Shown here in pieces: positions 17,049-25,345 of a DNA stretch of 64,000 nt. The position numbers were made by a program, and so were the translations under genes. The DNA lies in IMG/VR virus record IMGVR_UViG_3300036881_000188, positions 1-64,000 of that record, one strand, 5' to 3'. Every line of letters starts with the position of its first letter. The stretch's first letter is position 1. The notes beneath the pieces are model-generated. The model was not told the origin of the DNA, did not search any database, and saw nothing but the letters and a program-made list of their open reading frames with translations. The stretch is from a virus.

Positions 17049-17453
17049 ATGAGGCTACAATTCATTCCCATCTGGGCATCCTTGGCGCTGCTGGCGGGGA
17101 CTGTGGGAACATCGGCACAGTCCACCTCTACGGCGGATGCCCGAAAAGGCAAAGATCAACCATCTCCACGCCAGGTCAAGGTCGCAATCGACCCGCGATC
17201 TACGGGGGAAGCGCAATCTCTTTTAATCGTGAAAGGTTTTGGCAACTCATGCCCGAATGTTTCTATCGTTCGTGATGAATCTGAGGCAGAGTACGTCGTT
17301 CTCGCAAGCGAATCCGACCCGTGGCGTGGGTTTTTACTCCATTACTACATCACAGTTTATGACAAACAAGGGAAATTGGTGTTCGCAACCGACAAGAATC
17401 ACGGCAAAAGTGCTTCCGAAGCAGCCTGCCGATTCATCAATGCTCAAAAGTAG
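17049..17453 (+). CDS. Secreted small protein
   Basis: A 134-aa protein starting at ATG 17049, chosen over an in-frame GTG at 17028 because the ATG begins a clean signal peptide (MRLQFIPIWASLALLAGTVG, cleavage likely after TSAQS). The mature part is about 100 residues, with two Cys and alternating strands (YYITVYDKQGKLVFAT). No family is recognised. It opens the rightward accessory island and is transcribed away from the virion operon. Export suggests a periplasmic role in the host rather than a virion function. Confidence 0.65.
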   Translation: MRLQFIPIWASLALLAGTVGTSAQSTSTADARKGKDQPSPRQVKVAIDPRSTGEAQSLLIVKGFGNSCPNVSIVRDESEAEYVVLASESDPWRGFLLHYYITVYDKQGKLVFATDKNHGKSASEAACRFINAQK

Positions 17454-17458
17454 GCCCT

Positions 17459-17619
17459 ATGACCCCGGAATTACAGCTTTTCCAGTCTTTGTTCGAAGTC
17501 CTCAAAGAACAGCGCAAGGATATCCGCTGGGGCGGGTTCTTGCGATTGTTGAGACGTTGCTGACTTCATCCTTGTTTGCGCTGTTTCTGCTTGCGATCCG
17601 GCGGCAGTTCAGGCGGTAG
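17459..17619 (+). pseudogene. Possible frameshifted small membrane protein
   Basis: From ATG 17459 an amphipathic N-terminus (MTPELQLFQSLFEVLKEQRK) runs into a stop after 34 codons. An overlapping frame immediately supplies a transmembrane helix with a basic tail (LAIVETLLTSSLFALFLLAI then RRQFRR). A single-base shift near 17540 would join them into one sensible ~53-aa membrane protein. This could be a real frameshift mutation, programmed frameshifting or a sequencing error. Confidence 0.4.
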
Positions 17620-17642
17620 GGGAGCGCGGAAAGAGGGACACT

Positions 17643-18788
17643 ATGAAATCTCGATTCTTTCTTTGGCTGATTATTTCGTCCCTAATCATCCCAGCGCCCG
17701 GCGCATGGGCACAGCAGAGCGCGTCGCCAACATCTGATCAAAAGAGGGTCGCCGTCATCAAACAGCAAGCAGCCAATGGCGACGCTACGGCGCAATACGT
17801 CCTGGCGGCGATGTACAGCAGCGGGACGGGTGTGCCCCAGGACCGCGCTCAAGCCGCGACTTGGTTTCGCAAGGCGGCTGAGCAGGGCGATGCCTCGGCG
17901 CAAGAGAGACTTGGGTCTTTGTATGAATACGGCAAAGGTGTGTCACAGGACTACGCTCAAGCGGCAGCTTGGTTTCGCAAGGCGGCTGAGCAAGGCGACG
18001 CTGACGCGCAATGGATGCTCGGGGCTTTGTATGATGAGGGCCAAGGCGTGCCCCGAAACTACGCTCAGGCTGCGCTCTGGTATCGCAAGGCTGCCGATCA
18101 GGGAGATGCGGATGCGCAGGCCAGCCTAGGGGACTTGTACTACATAGGCGACGGTGTGCCCCAAGACTACGCTCAGTCTGCGCTCTGGTTTCGCAAGGCT
18201 GCTGAACAGGGCAACGCTCACGCGCAGAAGAGCCTTGGGGATTTGTACAGGGACGGGGAGGGTGTGCCCCAGGACCACGCTCAAGCCACAACTTGGTATC
18301 GTCAAGCCGCAACCTGGTATCGCAAGGCTGCTGAAAAGGGAGACGCATACGCGCAGGAGATGCTTGGGGATTTGTACAGCAGCGGGACGGGTGTGCCCGA
18401 GGACGACGCTCAAGCCGTAACCTGGTACCGCAAGGCCGCTGAGCAGGGAAACCGTAGCGCGCAGTCAATACTTGGGCATTTGTACAGCGACGGCGAGGGT
18501 GTACCCCAGGACTACGCACAAGCGGTTTTTTGGTATCGCAAGGCGGCTGAACAGGGAGACGATTTCGCGCAATACAAGCTTGGGGTTTGGTACAAGGATG
18601 GTCAGGGTGTACCCCAAGATTACGCTGAAGCCTACTTTTGGCTTAATCTAGCGGCCGCGCGCGAGTCGCCAATCCCACTCGCTGCGGGGCGGCGAGATGA
18701 AGTCGCGTCACACATGACTCCCGCGGACCTATCCCGCGAACAGGAACGAGCGCGGAAGTGGTTTGAGGCGCATCAGGCGAAGCCATAA
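17643..18788 (+). CDS. Secreted Sel1-repeat protein
   Basis: A 381-aa protein with a signal peptide (MKSRFFLWLIISSLIIPAPG, cleavage near AWAQQ) followed by about eight Sel1-like repeats of ~36 residues. Each carries the hallmark A-x-x-x-L-G-x-x-Y...G-x-G-V-P-Q-D-x-A-Q-A...W-x-x-K-A-A-E-x-G-D. One repeat has a short duplication (ATTWYRQAATWYRKAAEKG). Sel1 repeats form alpha-solenoids that bind protein partners, often at the bacterial envelope. The protein is bacterial in style and most likely acquired from a host. It sits in an accessory island opposite in strand to its flanks. Confidence 0.85.
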   Translation: MKSRFFLWLIISSLIIPAPGAWAQQSASPTSDQKRVAVIKQQAANGDATAQYVLAAMYSSGTGVPQDRAQAATWFRKAAEQGDASAQERLGSLYEYGKGVSQDYAQAAAWFRKAAEQGDADAQWMLGALYDEGQGVPRNYAQAALWYRKAADQGDADAQASLGDLYYIGDGVPQDYAQSALWFRKAAEQGNAHAQKSLGDLYRDGEGVPQDHAQATTWYRQAATWYRKAAEKGDAYAQEMLGDLYSSGTGVPEDDAQAVTWYRKAAEQGNRSAQSILGHLYSDGEGVPQDYAQAVFWYRKAAEQGDDFAQYKLGVWYKDGQGVPQDYAEAYFWLNLAAARESPIPLAAGRRDEVASHMTPADLSREQERARKWFEAHQAKP

Positions 18789-18982
18789 TCGCTATTTTTC
18801 CCAACCCCTCGAAACTGCTTAATTGGCCTTAACCTAGCGAAGGCCGTTTAGGGGCTGCGCGTGGCGCTTGCGCTCTCTGTCCTCGCTTCACCTGTGCGGC
18901 GGGCTGGGCCACGAGGGGTAGGTTTCGGGACGCGGCAACAACCATGCTGGCTTCCCGATTTTTTGTCCTGTAGCATCGCAAC

Positions 18983-19639
18983 ATGGCAATCAAGGACGCT
19001 ATTTGCTTCGGATGCGACACTGTTCAGCTGATCGATGCAACGCTGTCCGAAGCGCGTTGCAATTGCGGGGGGAACATGCGCCCCCTTTTGAGCCTTGAAG
19101 CTTTCCGCACTGGGCGATTGGCTCATCGGCTTGCGGGCGGGTATTATGTCCATTCCTCGATCATTGATGTTGCGGAGAGCGTTGATCGTAGCCAACCTAT
19201 TAATTGGACTAATACGCGCGAGGTAGAGCGCAAGGACGGCACTAAGCACGTTTTCGCGTTCGACCACTATCTCCGCGAAGCTTTCGAGAACTTGAAAACA
19301 AAAGATGACTTAGATCGTGTTTGGCTAGTCGGGGGATTAATAACGCTTGCTGATGCTCTCGATAAAAATCAATACTTTGATAGGGCTCCGCACCTAGAAC
19401 TTGTCAGACATCTTCGGAATGGCGTCGCTCACGGTGGATTCCGAATTGATCGCCCAGCCCAGTTGGCTAGGCATCCCGCAAACAACTTTTCCGCTTCAGT
19501 CAGATCACCAGTAGGAACTATGTTCGAAATCACGCCAACCACTCAGGGTGCAGTGTTTGACTTTATGGGCGCTGCTGATTTCATTGACCTCTTCATGTCA
19601 GTCGAGGTTCATCTGCTTTCGCTTGCGGTGACGCACTAG
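18983..19639 (+). CDS. Zinc-ribbon plus HEPN-like protein
   Basis: A 218-aa protein. The N-terminus carries a CFGC...RCNCGG pattern consistent with a small zinc ribbon. Residues ~145-150 read RNGVAH in the context VRHLRNGVAHGGF, the R-x4-H signature typical of HEPN-fold ribonucleases and related non-catalytic HEPN proteins. HEPN nucleases commonly act in toxin-antitoxin and abortive-infection systems by cutting RNA. No partner antitoxin gene is adjacent. It lies at the right end of the accessory island. The domain call is by motif only, and a non-nuclease HEPN/apea-like role is also possible. Confidence 0.55.
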   Translation: MAIKDAICFGCDTVQLIDATLSEARCNCGGNMRPLLSLEAFRTGRLAHRLAGGYYVHSSIIDVAESVDRSQPINWTNTREVERKDGTKHVFAFDHYLREAFENLKTKDDLDRVWLVGGLITLADALDKNQYFDRAPHLELVRHLRNGVAHGGFRIDRPAQLARHPANNFSASVRSPVGTMFEITPTTQGAVFDFMGAADFIDLFMSVEVHLLSLAVTH

Positions 19640-19810
19640 GTTTGCAAACTTTAAGAGATTCGCGGCAGAAGTTGCCCGTTGAAAAGACAGGCTTTTTTCG
19701 CCGCGTAAATCTGTCTCGAAAATGTCCTGCAAAGGGTAAGTTTTGACCCACTACCGCTGCCCCGTGTTTTCAAGGGCTTGCATGGGTCAAATGTCAAGGC
19801 CATACAGCAT

Positions 19811-19819
19811 CAGTATAGG
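19811..19819 (-). promoter_or_regulatory. CCTATACTG promoter-like element, site D
   Basis: Minus strand TTTGATTCCTATACTGATG, closely resembling site A near 7982 (GATTCCTATACTAGA). It lies just after the stop codon of a small basic leftward gene, and no leftward gene follows it directly. It may be relict, since the accessory island now separates it from the virion operon. Confidence 0.3.
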
Positions 19820-19821
19820 AA

Positions 19822-19980
19822 TCAAACTCCGCGGAGCCTGCGGGCGCCGGCGGTCCTGGCTGAACGCGCGACTCCGCCGACTACGGACCGGCTTGCGCCT
19901 GTCTTGATGACACGGGTGGGCATCGCGGCCAGTCCGGTCTTTCGTACGGGCTTCTTGATCTGTGCGGAGAAGGGTTTCAT
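19822..19980 (-). CDS. Small basic protein
   Basis: A 52-aa protein, MKPFSAQIKKPVRKTGLAA followed by an Arg/Ser/Gly/Ala-rich tail. Its charge is strongly positive with many Arg and Lys and almost no acidic residues. AGGACAG precedes the ATG. It lies directly downstream of the metallophosphoesterase gene on the same strand. A nucleic-acid-binding or condensing role is suggested by composition only. Confidence 0.5.
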   Translation of the reverse strand: MKPFSAQIKKPVRKTGLAAMPTRVIKTGASRSVVGGVARSARTAGARRLRGV

Positions 19981-20057
19981 GGTTCTGTCCTACCGAATGC
20001 GACAACAGCGCGCCGGTGGTAGGCGCGCTGTCGGTTGGTGCTCCTAACTGTTGTGGG

Positions 20058-21674
20058 TTAGGCCGCCCTCGACCGGTTCTTGATGTTGAAGCCGACGGTG
20101 GTCCGGTTCTGGCGTGCTGAGACGACGAAGTTGGTGGGGCCGTCCTCTTCGTCGAGAATGATCGCAGCCATCGCCTGGCGGTTGAGGTTGTAGCCGCGGC
20201 CTTCATGCCACCGATCTGCCGCCGACAGCGACGGGCAGGTGTAATGCATGATGCCACCGTCGTCCTCAAGCACTTCGCCATGGGTGTGTCCGGTGACAAA
20301 TATCTGATGGTCGGTCTGGGCCCATTCCTGGCGGCGTTCATTGGCCATCAGGGTGGGCAGGTCAGACAGGTTGACATCGTTGCCGTGGGTGGCGCCGATC
20401 AGCGTGTTGTCGCAGACGTAGTAGTTGCGGCTCATCAGGCTGTCGACTATCTGCACGTCGTCGTCTTTGCGGTACCAAGCCTGCAGGTACTTCATCAAGG
20501 CAATGTCGGAGTGGTGATCGTGGTTGCCGGGGCAAGGAAGAAGCACGATTGGTGCGACCTGACGAAGCCAATCGCAGAACTCGACCTTGAACTCGAGGCC
20601 TTCACTGAGGATCATCTCGGGTGTGCCGTCCAGATCCTGAGGCGTGCCGCGCGTGGTGCTGCCGAACTGATTGTCCACATGGAACCAGTCGGAACCGAAG
20701 GGAACGACGATGCGAGTGGGGCGGCCACGCGCCACCAGACTGTTCAGGATGTTCTCGGTGTGGAACTTCAGAAGCTCCTTACAACTCTGCCGTGTGTAGC
20801 TGTGGCCGGCTTCGTCGAACCAGGATCCCTTTCCATAATGGAAGTCCATCGGCAGGAACACGGCCGAGAAGGGCCTCGACGCACGAATGATGTTCACCAA
20901 CTGCGGACGGTAGTCTGGAACGAAGCGGTTGGCCCAGTCGTCGACAACCCGTGACACCGAATGCTCAAAGTTGTCCCACAAGGCAGCCCGTTTCTTGATC
21001 TCCTTCCAGGACTTCTCGTTCATGGCGGTGAAGACCGCCCGGCGCTTCATGTTGTAGAGATCTTCAACCAGGTCGTCGGTGGTCCGCTCGATCAGCTCTT
21101 CGGCTGAGAAGGGTTCCTTGTCGTGGGTGATGCCGTGGATGTGCAGATACTGGATCAGCCAGGCTCTGGGCATGCCGAAGTCGCGCGCAATCTCATTCAG
21201 GGTGGAGCTCTTCCCAACCATGTTGGAATAGGCTTCACAGATAGCGCGGTGCTCGGCGCCGGAGGTCACGATCGGCTCGCCCACGCCGCGGATCACCGTG
21301 ATGTAGCGATCCTGATCCTTGTTGTACCAGTACCGTTGGCGGATGTCGTTGCCCACCACCTTGGAGAGCAGCCACTGCCGTCCATTGACGGAAGTAGTGG
21401 GCTGCGCATCCGATTTCGACAGATCCTCAGCTTCTGCCTCAGCGGTGGTCTTGAAGGTTCCAATGTCGACAGGAGAAGGGGAAGGCTTTGCGGCGGAAGC
21501 ACCATGATGCCCTACACGCTTGTCTTTCCTGCCTGTAGGGTTCGCCCTGCGCTCGACTGTGTCAGGAGAGCAGTTGTACTTCTTGGCGATCTGTTTGACG
21601 TTCAACCCAGTCTTGAATTCGGCTGCAACCTGCTCGCTGGTGATGCTTGCCCTTGGTCTGCCGCGTCCTGACAT
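20058..21674 (-). CDS. Metallophosphoesterase with N-terminal HTH
   Basis: A 538-aa protein. The first ~55 residues resemble a helix-turn-helix (SEQVAAEFKTGLNVKQIAKK, YNCSPDTVERR). The C-terminal half carries the full calcineurin-like phosphoesterase set in order: MDFHYGKG, GSDWFHVDN, PGNHDHH (Asn ~384), ATHGND and VTGHTHG (His ~463). These residues coordinate two metal ions to hydrolyse phosphomono- or diesters. DNA- or RNA-processing nucleases (SbcD-like) and phosphatases share this fold. The HTH suggests a nucleic-acid substrate. It is the main product of the 19.8-21.7 kb leftward segment. Confidence 0.8.
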   Translation of the reverse strand: MSGRGRPRASITSEQVAAEFKTGLNVKQIAKKYNCSPDTVERRANPTGRKDKRVGHHGASAAKPSPSPVDIGTFKTTAEAEAEDLSKSDAQPTTSVNGRQWLLSKVVGNDIRQRYWYNKDQDRYITVIRGVGEPIVTSGAEHRAICEAYSNMVGKSSTLNEIARDFGMPRAWLIQYLHIHGITHDKEPFSAEELIERTTDDLVEDLYNMKRRAVFTAMNEKSWKEIKKRAALWDNFEHSVSRVVDDWANRFVPDYRPQLVNIIRASRPFSAVFLPMDFHYGKGSWFDEAGHSYTRQSCKELLKFHTENILNSLVARGRPTRIVVPFGSDWFHVDNQFGSTTRGTPQDLDGTPEMILSEGLEFKVEFCDWLRQVAPIVLLPCPGNHDHHSDIALMKYLQAWYRKDDDVQIVDSLMSRNYYVCDNTLIGATHGNDVNLSDLPTLMANERRQEWAQTDHQIFVTGHTHGEVLEDDGGIMHYTCPSLSAADRWHEGRGYNLNRQAMAAIILDEEDGPTNFVVSARQNRTTVGFNIKNRSRAA

Positions 21675-21764
21675 TCTTACCTCTTGGGGGATTCACCAGG
21701 CCAACCTTTCAGTTGGCCCGGCGAGTACGGGTGGATTTGGGTCCATCTCCGTGTGGGGATCCGT

Positions 21765-22484
21765 CTAATCCTCGTTGCTTGACTTGATCGCTCTGAGCTT
21801 GTCGGCCCGTGCTGATTGCTTGCTGGCGATGTCCTTGCCAGACCCCTTGCCTTCCGCCTTCTCCCTCTTCCACTTCTGCTCAGGAGTCAGCATCCAATCT
21901 TTCAAGATCATTCTGCGCTGGGTCTGCAGTGTTACCAAAAGCTCGACGTTCGGGTGGATGACTTTCTCCCAGGAGATAGGAAGGAATGTCTCTGGGTGAA
22001 CATCCTTGGGATTGGTCACCGTGAGGCGAGCTTCATCTCCTTTGCTCAGGATGTGCAGCGAACGCTGCATCTGAAGATCGATCCAGCAGAGATCGGAAAT
22101 AGCGACCCGGTCAGATTCCTTCGCCAGGACCGGGTCGGTGGAAAGCTCTCTGCACCAGGCGTTGAAACGCTCTTCGACAATCAGGCGTTCAACGGGACAC
22201 ATCTTGTCCGCCGGGGCCTTGTGCATCCGGAGCAAGGGACACTTCGACGAGTACGGACACTTGTCCTCGTCCGCTACATTCTCCTGGTTGCCGGGACACA
22301 TGAGCACAGCGCCGGCTGCTGGACCAAGAATCCGCAGCGCAGTCTGGTAGTTGTCGAGTTCTTGCTTTTCCTCAACAGTGAGGCCGAGGTCCTCGCTGGT
22401 GGCGAGGAGGCCATTCACATTCTCGGTGGGGACGGGGAAAAGGGCCAGGTCTTCCGAAATCGGAATAAGACCAGGAGTTGCCAT
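21765..22484 (-). CDS. Cys-rich protein of unknown function
   Basis: A 239-aa protein with a cysteine cluster in the first half (LMCPGNQ, DKCPYSSKCPLLRMH, KMCPVERL) that could bind zinc or an iron-sulphur cluster. A basic helical C-terminus follows (EQKWKREKAEGKGSGKD). A CCTATACTAG element lies only 11 bases upstream of ATG 22484, so the mRNA leader would be extremely short. No family is recognised. It precedes the metallophosphoesterase gene and probably shares its transcript; a terminase-accessory role is possible but unsupported. Confidence 0.65.
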   Translation of the reverse strand: MATPGLIPISEDLALFPVPTENVNGLLATSEDLGLTVEEKQELDNYQTALRILGPAAGAVLMCPGNQENVADEDKCPYSSKCPLLRMHKAPADKMCPVERLIVEERFNAWCRELSTDPVLAKESDRVAISDLCWIDLQMQRSLHILSKGDEARLTVTNPKDVHPETFLPISWEKVIHPNVELLVTLQTQRRMILKDWMLTPEQKWKREKAEGKGSGKDIASKQSARADKLRAIKSSNED

Positions 22485-22494
22485 ACATACCTCC

Positions 22495-22504
22495 CTAGTA
22501 TAGG
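22495..22504 (-). promoter_or_regulatory. CCTATACTAG promoter-like element, site C
   Basis: Minus strand AATCCCTATACTAGGGAGG, overlapping the ribosome-binding region of the gene starting at 22484. The best-positioned member of the TATACT set. Confidence 0.45.
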
Positions 22505-22592
22505 GATTATTGCGGGCAGTTAGTCCATTGAGTGGAAGGCTCTTATAAAGAGGAACTCGCCGGCGGGAACCGGCGAGTCGGGGCAGTGCAGA

Positions 22593-22979
22593 TTACTTCT
22601 TTGAAAGAGTGGCGGGCGGCGGTGCTTGGGAAGCGGGAGGATCGGTGGCGGCCTTGACAGCTTCGGCTGGAGCATCGGAAACGATCGTCAAAGTCTTGAA
22701 ATCCAGGTGGTGGCCAGGATGATCGGCGATGATCTGCTCAGCCAGCTTCTCGCCATCCTGATTGACCGAGTCTTCCTCGCGCTGGAGGTCCACCTTGTGC
22801 TGGGTGTAAAGGCTCAGCTTGAGCTTGAGATTCTCGATCTTGAGATCCTCGACCTCGCTGGGCTTGACCGGCGCCGTCGAAGGTTGAGCCGGCGCGGAGG
22901 CCGCGGGTGCAGGCTTCTGCGCGATCGCCGGAACAGCCAGCAGCAGAAGGAACAGAATTGAAAGCAGTGTTTTACGCAT
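22593..22979 (-). CDS. Exported coiled-coil protein
   Basis: A 128-aa protein with a clear signal peptide (MRKTLLSILFLLLLAVPAIA, cleavage after AQ). An Ala-Pro-rich linker, a helical coiled-coil-like segment (EVEDLKIENLKLKLSLYTQH) and a Pro/Ala tail follow. This architecture resembles periplasmic spanin-like or envelope-interacting phage proteins, but no lysis partner is next to it. A CTTTGGTA motif lies 59 bases upstream. Function is unknown. Confidence 0.6.
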   Translation of the reverse strand: MRKTLLSILFLLLLAVPAIAQKPAPAASAPAQPSTAPVKPSEVEDLKIENLKLKLSLYTQHKVDLQREEDSVNQDGEKLAEQIIADHPGHHLDFKTLTIVSDAPAEAVKAATDPPASQAPPPATLSKK

Positions 22980-23002
22980 TGGTGCCTTTCTTCGAGACGG
23001 GT

Positions 23003-23485
23003 TCATCTGCCTATAGTGTGGATGGCAAGCGGGGAGATACCAAAGGCCCGCTTGGCACTGACCAGGACGACAGGTGCAGGCTGCACGATCGGGCGCTGGG
23101 CCTTGATGCGGTCGAGCGCGCGGTCGAAGTCGAAGCCGCAGGTGTAGAGATAGGTCGCAACCAGCACCGGAGACCGGCTGATGCCAGCGTGGCAATGGGC
23201 CAGGACGGTGCCTCCGCCGAGAAGCGCACGGCGGATCCAATCGACAGCCGAGTAGAGCTTCTGGACATCCCAGTCGTGGCCGTCGAGCTGGTCCATCTGG
23301 ATGATACTGGTGACGCATCTGGACGGAATCGTGAGCGGTTCAGTAGTGCAGTTGCAGATGTGGGTGATGTTGTGTGGGTTGCCGGACCTGAGGTCCTCAG
23401 CGTCCTTGAAGCCGCCCAGAAAAAGGCGGTCAAGGACTTTGGTGAGCGGGAAGGTGTTGCGATAGCCGGTTTGATCGAGGGGCAC
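23003..23485 (-). CDS. Dual-specificity protein phosphatase
   Basis: A 160-aa protein with the cysteine-phosphatase signature HCHAGISRS at residues 97-105 (catalytic Cys ~98, Arg ~104). A general-acid Asp lies in the upstream MDQLDGHDWD loop. Length and order match minimal dual-specificity or PTP-like phosphatases, which remove phosphate from Tyr/Ser/Thr or from nucleotides and RNA 5' ends. In a phage it could reverse host kinase signalling. It lies among small leftward genes. Confidence 0.85.
   Translation of the reverse strand: MPLDQTGYRNTFPLTKVLDRLFLGGFKDAEDLRSGNPHNITHICNCTTEPLTIPSRCVTSIIQMDQLDGHDWDVQKLYSAVDWIRRALLGGGTVLAHCHAGISRSPVLVATYLYTCGFDFDRALDRIKAQRPIVQPAPVVLVSAKRAFGISPLAIHTIGR
23038..23045 (-). 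promoter_or_regulatory. CTTTGGTA promoter-like motif, site 2
   Basis: Minus strand GGCCTTTGGTATCT, 59 bases upstream of ATG 22979, within the 3' end of the phosphatase gene. Confidence 0.4.
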
Positions 23486-23623
23486 GGATTCTTCCTAAGG
23501 GTTGTGGAACGGGAGGTCTGCGCTTGCGCGCCATTCCTCCCGTCTTGTACTGAGGCTTGGAATGAGGAACAAAGACGGGAGAGATACAACTGAGAAAGGG
23601 CCTCTGGCGTACAGAGAGCAACC

Positions 23624-24085
23624 CTAGATAGGAAAGACCCGGTGCTCGGAAACATCGGAAAGCGCCGGCGGAACGTGGATCAGACAGCGGTGGGTCCGCA
23701 TCAGCATATCCTTCCCGAAGGCAACCACCCACTCGGCGACCTGGTCGCACTGGACAGCTTCGTGGTTCTTGTACTCGCACATGGGAGCCACATCACGATC
23801 CCAGCAGCCTTCGATGGTTCCAGGCCGGTGGCAGAGTGCGACGTACTTGCCGGCCTTGCGGCGCAGGCGGTATTCCGGCGCCTCGGTATCGTGGCAGTAG
23901 AAGCAGAACAGCGGCGTGTCCGGTGGCACCAGGACGGTGCGGAAGCTGGCGGCCGTTGCCGCAGCGAGATCGGTCAGCTCTGCAAAAAGATGACCGAACG
24001 GCGGATCGCTGAACAGGTCTGCCGGCGTCTCCACAGCATGAACACCCTGCTGGGTGACGGCGGGATTGTTTGAGTTCTCGAGCAC
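23624..24085 (-). CDS. Zinc-binding small protein
   Basis: A 153-aa protein beginning at GTG 24085, which overlaps the preceding stop codon (TAGTG). Cys/His pairs (FCFYCHDTE, LCHRPGTIEGC, MCEYKNHEAVQC, HRCLIH) suggest one or two zinc sites. No family is recognised. It is co-transcribed with the 115-aa gene upstream. Confidence 0.6.
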   Translation of the reverse strand: MLENSNNPAVTQQGVHAVETPADLFSDPPFGHLFAELTDLAAATAASFRTVLVPPDTPLFCFYCHDTEAPEYRLRRKAGKYVALCHRPGTIEGCWDRDVAPMCEYKNHEAVQCDQVAEWVVAFGKDMLMRTHRCLIHVPPALSDVSEHRVFPI

Positions 24086-24432
24086 TACACCACCTCCGCA
24101 GCAGCGAGCAGCTTGACGCCAGTGAGAACGAAGTCGGTCATGCGCAAGCCAGCTTCGAGTTCCCGGTTGAGGATGTACTCACGGACTCGATCCACTGACA
24201 CCTGGGCATCAGGACCGCCGAGAACGGTGACGGTGTCGGCAACCACCCGGGCGTTCTCCAGGCTGGGGTCATGGACCTCGCCACAATCGGGGCACTTCAA
24301 ATCTTCTTCGGTGATCAGTTCAGCCGGCATTTTGGCTTCAAAGTCAACTGCCCAGATGCGGTCCGCTGTGGACACATTGTCGGCTGCAAGCAGCTTGGCG
24401 ATGTCGATGGCTGTGGTGGGGTGGGCGCTCAA
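24085..24432 (-). CDS. Small protein with CxxC pair
   Basis: A 115-aa protein starting at TTG 24432, chosen because AGGAG lies 7 bases upstream; the open frame extends to 24597 through the repeat-rich DNA without a good start. It has one CPDCGEVHD motif and an otherwise mixed helical sequence (VDRVREYILNRELEAGLRM). A CTTTGGTA motif sits 60 bases upstream. Function is unknown. Confidence 0.6.
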   Translation of the reverse strand: MSAHPTTAIDIAKLLAADNVSTADRIWAVDFEAKMPAELITEEDLKCPDCGEVHDPSLENARVVADTVTVLGGPDAQVSVDRVREYILNRELEAGLRMTDFVLTGVKLLAAAEVV

Positions 24433-24491
24433 ATGAATTCTCCTGTGGCCGGTTCCCGGCCTCATGTTGAGAATGCGATTCAAGGGCAATG

Positions 24492-24499
24492 TACCAAAG
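24492..24499 (-). promoter_or_regulatory. CTTTGGTA promoter-like motif, site 3
   Basis: Minus strand CCCTTTGGTACATT, 60 bases before the TTG start at 24432. Confidence 0.45.
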
Positions 24500-24534
24500 G
24501 GAGGGCAGGCTATTCTCGGTTGGACCCTGCTGCT

Positions 24535-24645
24535 TTGAGTAATACTCAATATAAGAGTAGCTCTATAAGAGCTACTCTCTTTTAAGTGTAAACTCAATAG
24601 TAAGTATTACTTACAATTAACAATTGAGTGAAACTCACTATTAAG
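24535..24645. repeat. AT-rich cluster of nested inverted repeats
   Basis: Contains TTGAGTAATACTCAA (24535-24549), AGAGTAGCTC-TATAA-GAGCTACTCT (24554-24578, followed by CTTTT, so possibly a rightward terminator), GTAAGTATTACTTAC (24600-24614) and a TTGAGTGAAACTCACT element (from ~24624). TTGAGT/ACTCAA recurs at least five times. The base composition is far more AT-rich than the surroundings. Candidate operator array or replication-related site. Confidence 0.55.
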
Positions 24646-24813
24646 AAGCATCGCACCTCGACCGGCAGGTGTCAAAGGTTCAAAGGGTTTTTGGGTCAGA
24701 ATAGATGCCAATCTAAGGGGTTCACCCTACTGGACAGATCTGTGAGTAGACCTCAAGCATTGAGTATCCGCCCACCCATCCCCAGTTCCGCCGGCCCCCT
24801 TCCCTCCCCGGGC

Positions 24814-24843
24814 AAAAAAGAACCCCGTCCGAAGGCGGGGTTC
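24814..24843 (-). terminator. Intrinsic terminator (leftward)
   Basis: GAACCCCG...CGGGGTTC hairpin at 24820-24843, followed on the minus strand by six T residues (24814-24819). It would stop leftward readthrough before the repeat cluster. Confidence 0.6.
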
Positions 24844-24860
24844 CAGGGGTTTGGATAGTG

Positions 24861-25345
24861 GGTCTGCTTCCGAGGTGCAGACCAGACGCCCGGAACCTGT
24901 AACGGAAGATCGATAGATCTCTCAGTGAGCGCTACGAGCTGTTGGTGCCAGTGAGAAGATTATGGGGTTCATGAACCCAATGAGGCAAGAAGTCGGCCCG
25001 GCTTAGAAAGCCGATGCTTTATTGCGTGCCTACCTGCCCCGAATGATGGCAGCGTGGCTCAACCTCGCCGGGCAAAAAGCTCTCGGCTATTCCGGGGCAG
25101 GTTGGAGAAAAACAGATTCTTACCCTACCAAAAGACTGCAAAACAAAGTTATGATGACTTTGGGGCGGTCACGCGCCGCCCTGGGGTGTGGAAACCCCGA
25201 ATACGACAAAGGCACGTCGCAAGACGTGTGATCTCCCTTGCCTTTGGGTCGGGGAGCCTGTGACGTATGTCCAGGCTTCGCGGCTAAAGGTCACAGGAGC
25301 CGTGTCGTATCGGCTTTCCAACTCCCCGACCACGGGTTTAAGGGC
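24861..25345 (+). ncRNA. Candidate large structured RNA / leader of the cyclase gene
   Basis: Dense potential stems with no convincing coding frame. Stems read: 24861-24867/24877-24883; palindrome 24965-24978; 24999-25004/25008-25013; long-range 25032-25041/25093-25102; 25163-25168/25176-25181; GNRA-capped CACGTC-GCAA-GACGTG 25213-25228 nested in 25208-25213/25240-25245. A three-way-junction-like element has outer stem 25247-25256/25322-25331 enclosing 25257-25264/25290-25297 and 25298-25302/25311-25315. It ends in an intrinsic terminator just before the cyclase gene. It may be a riboswitch-like attenuator or a free-standing ornate RNA. No known class is recognised, and its 5' end is a guess. 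Confidence 0.5.

Noticed and set aside
25140-25345. c-di-GMP (GEMM) riboswitch upstream of the cyclase gene
   Set aside because: Attractive by context, but I could not align the conserved GEMM core to these stems; kept as an unclassified structured RNA.
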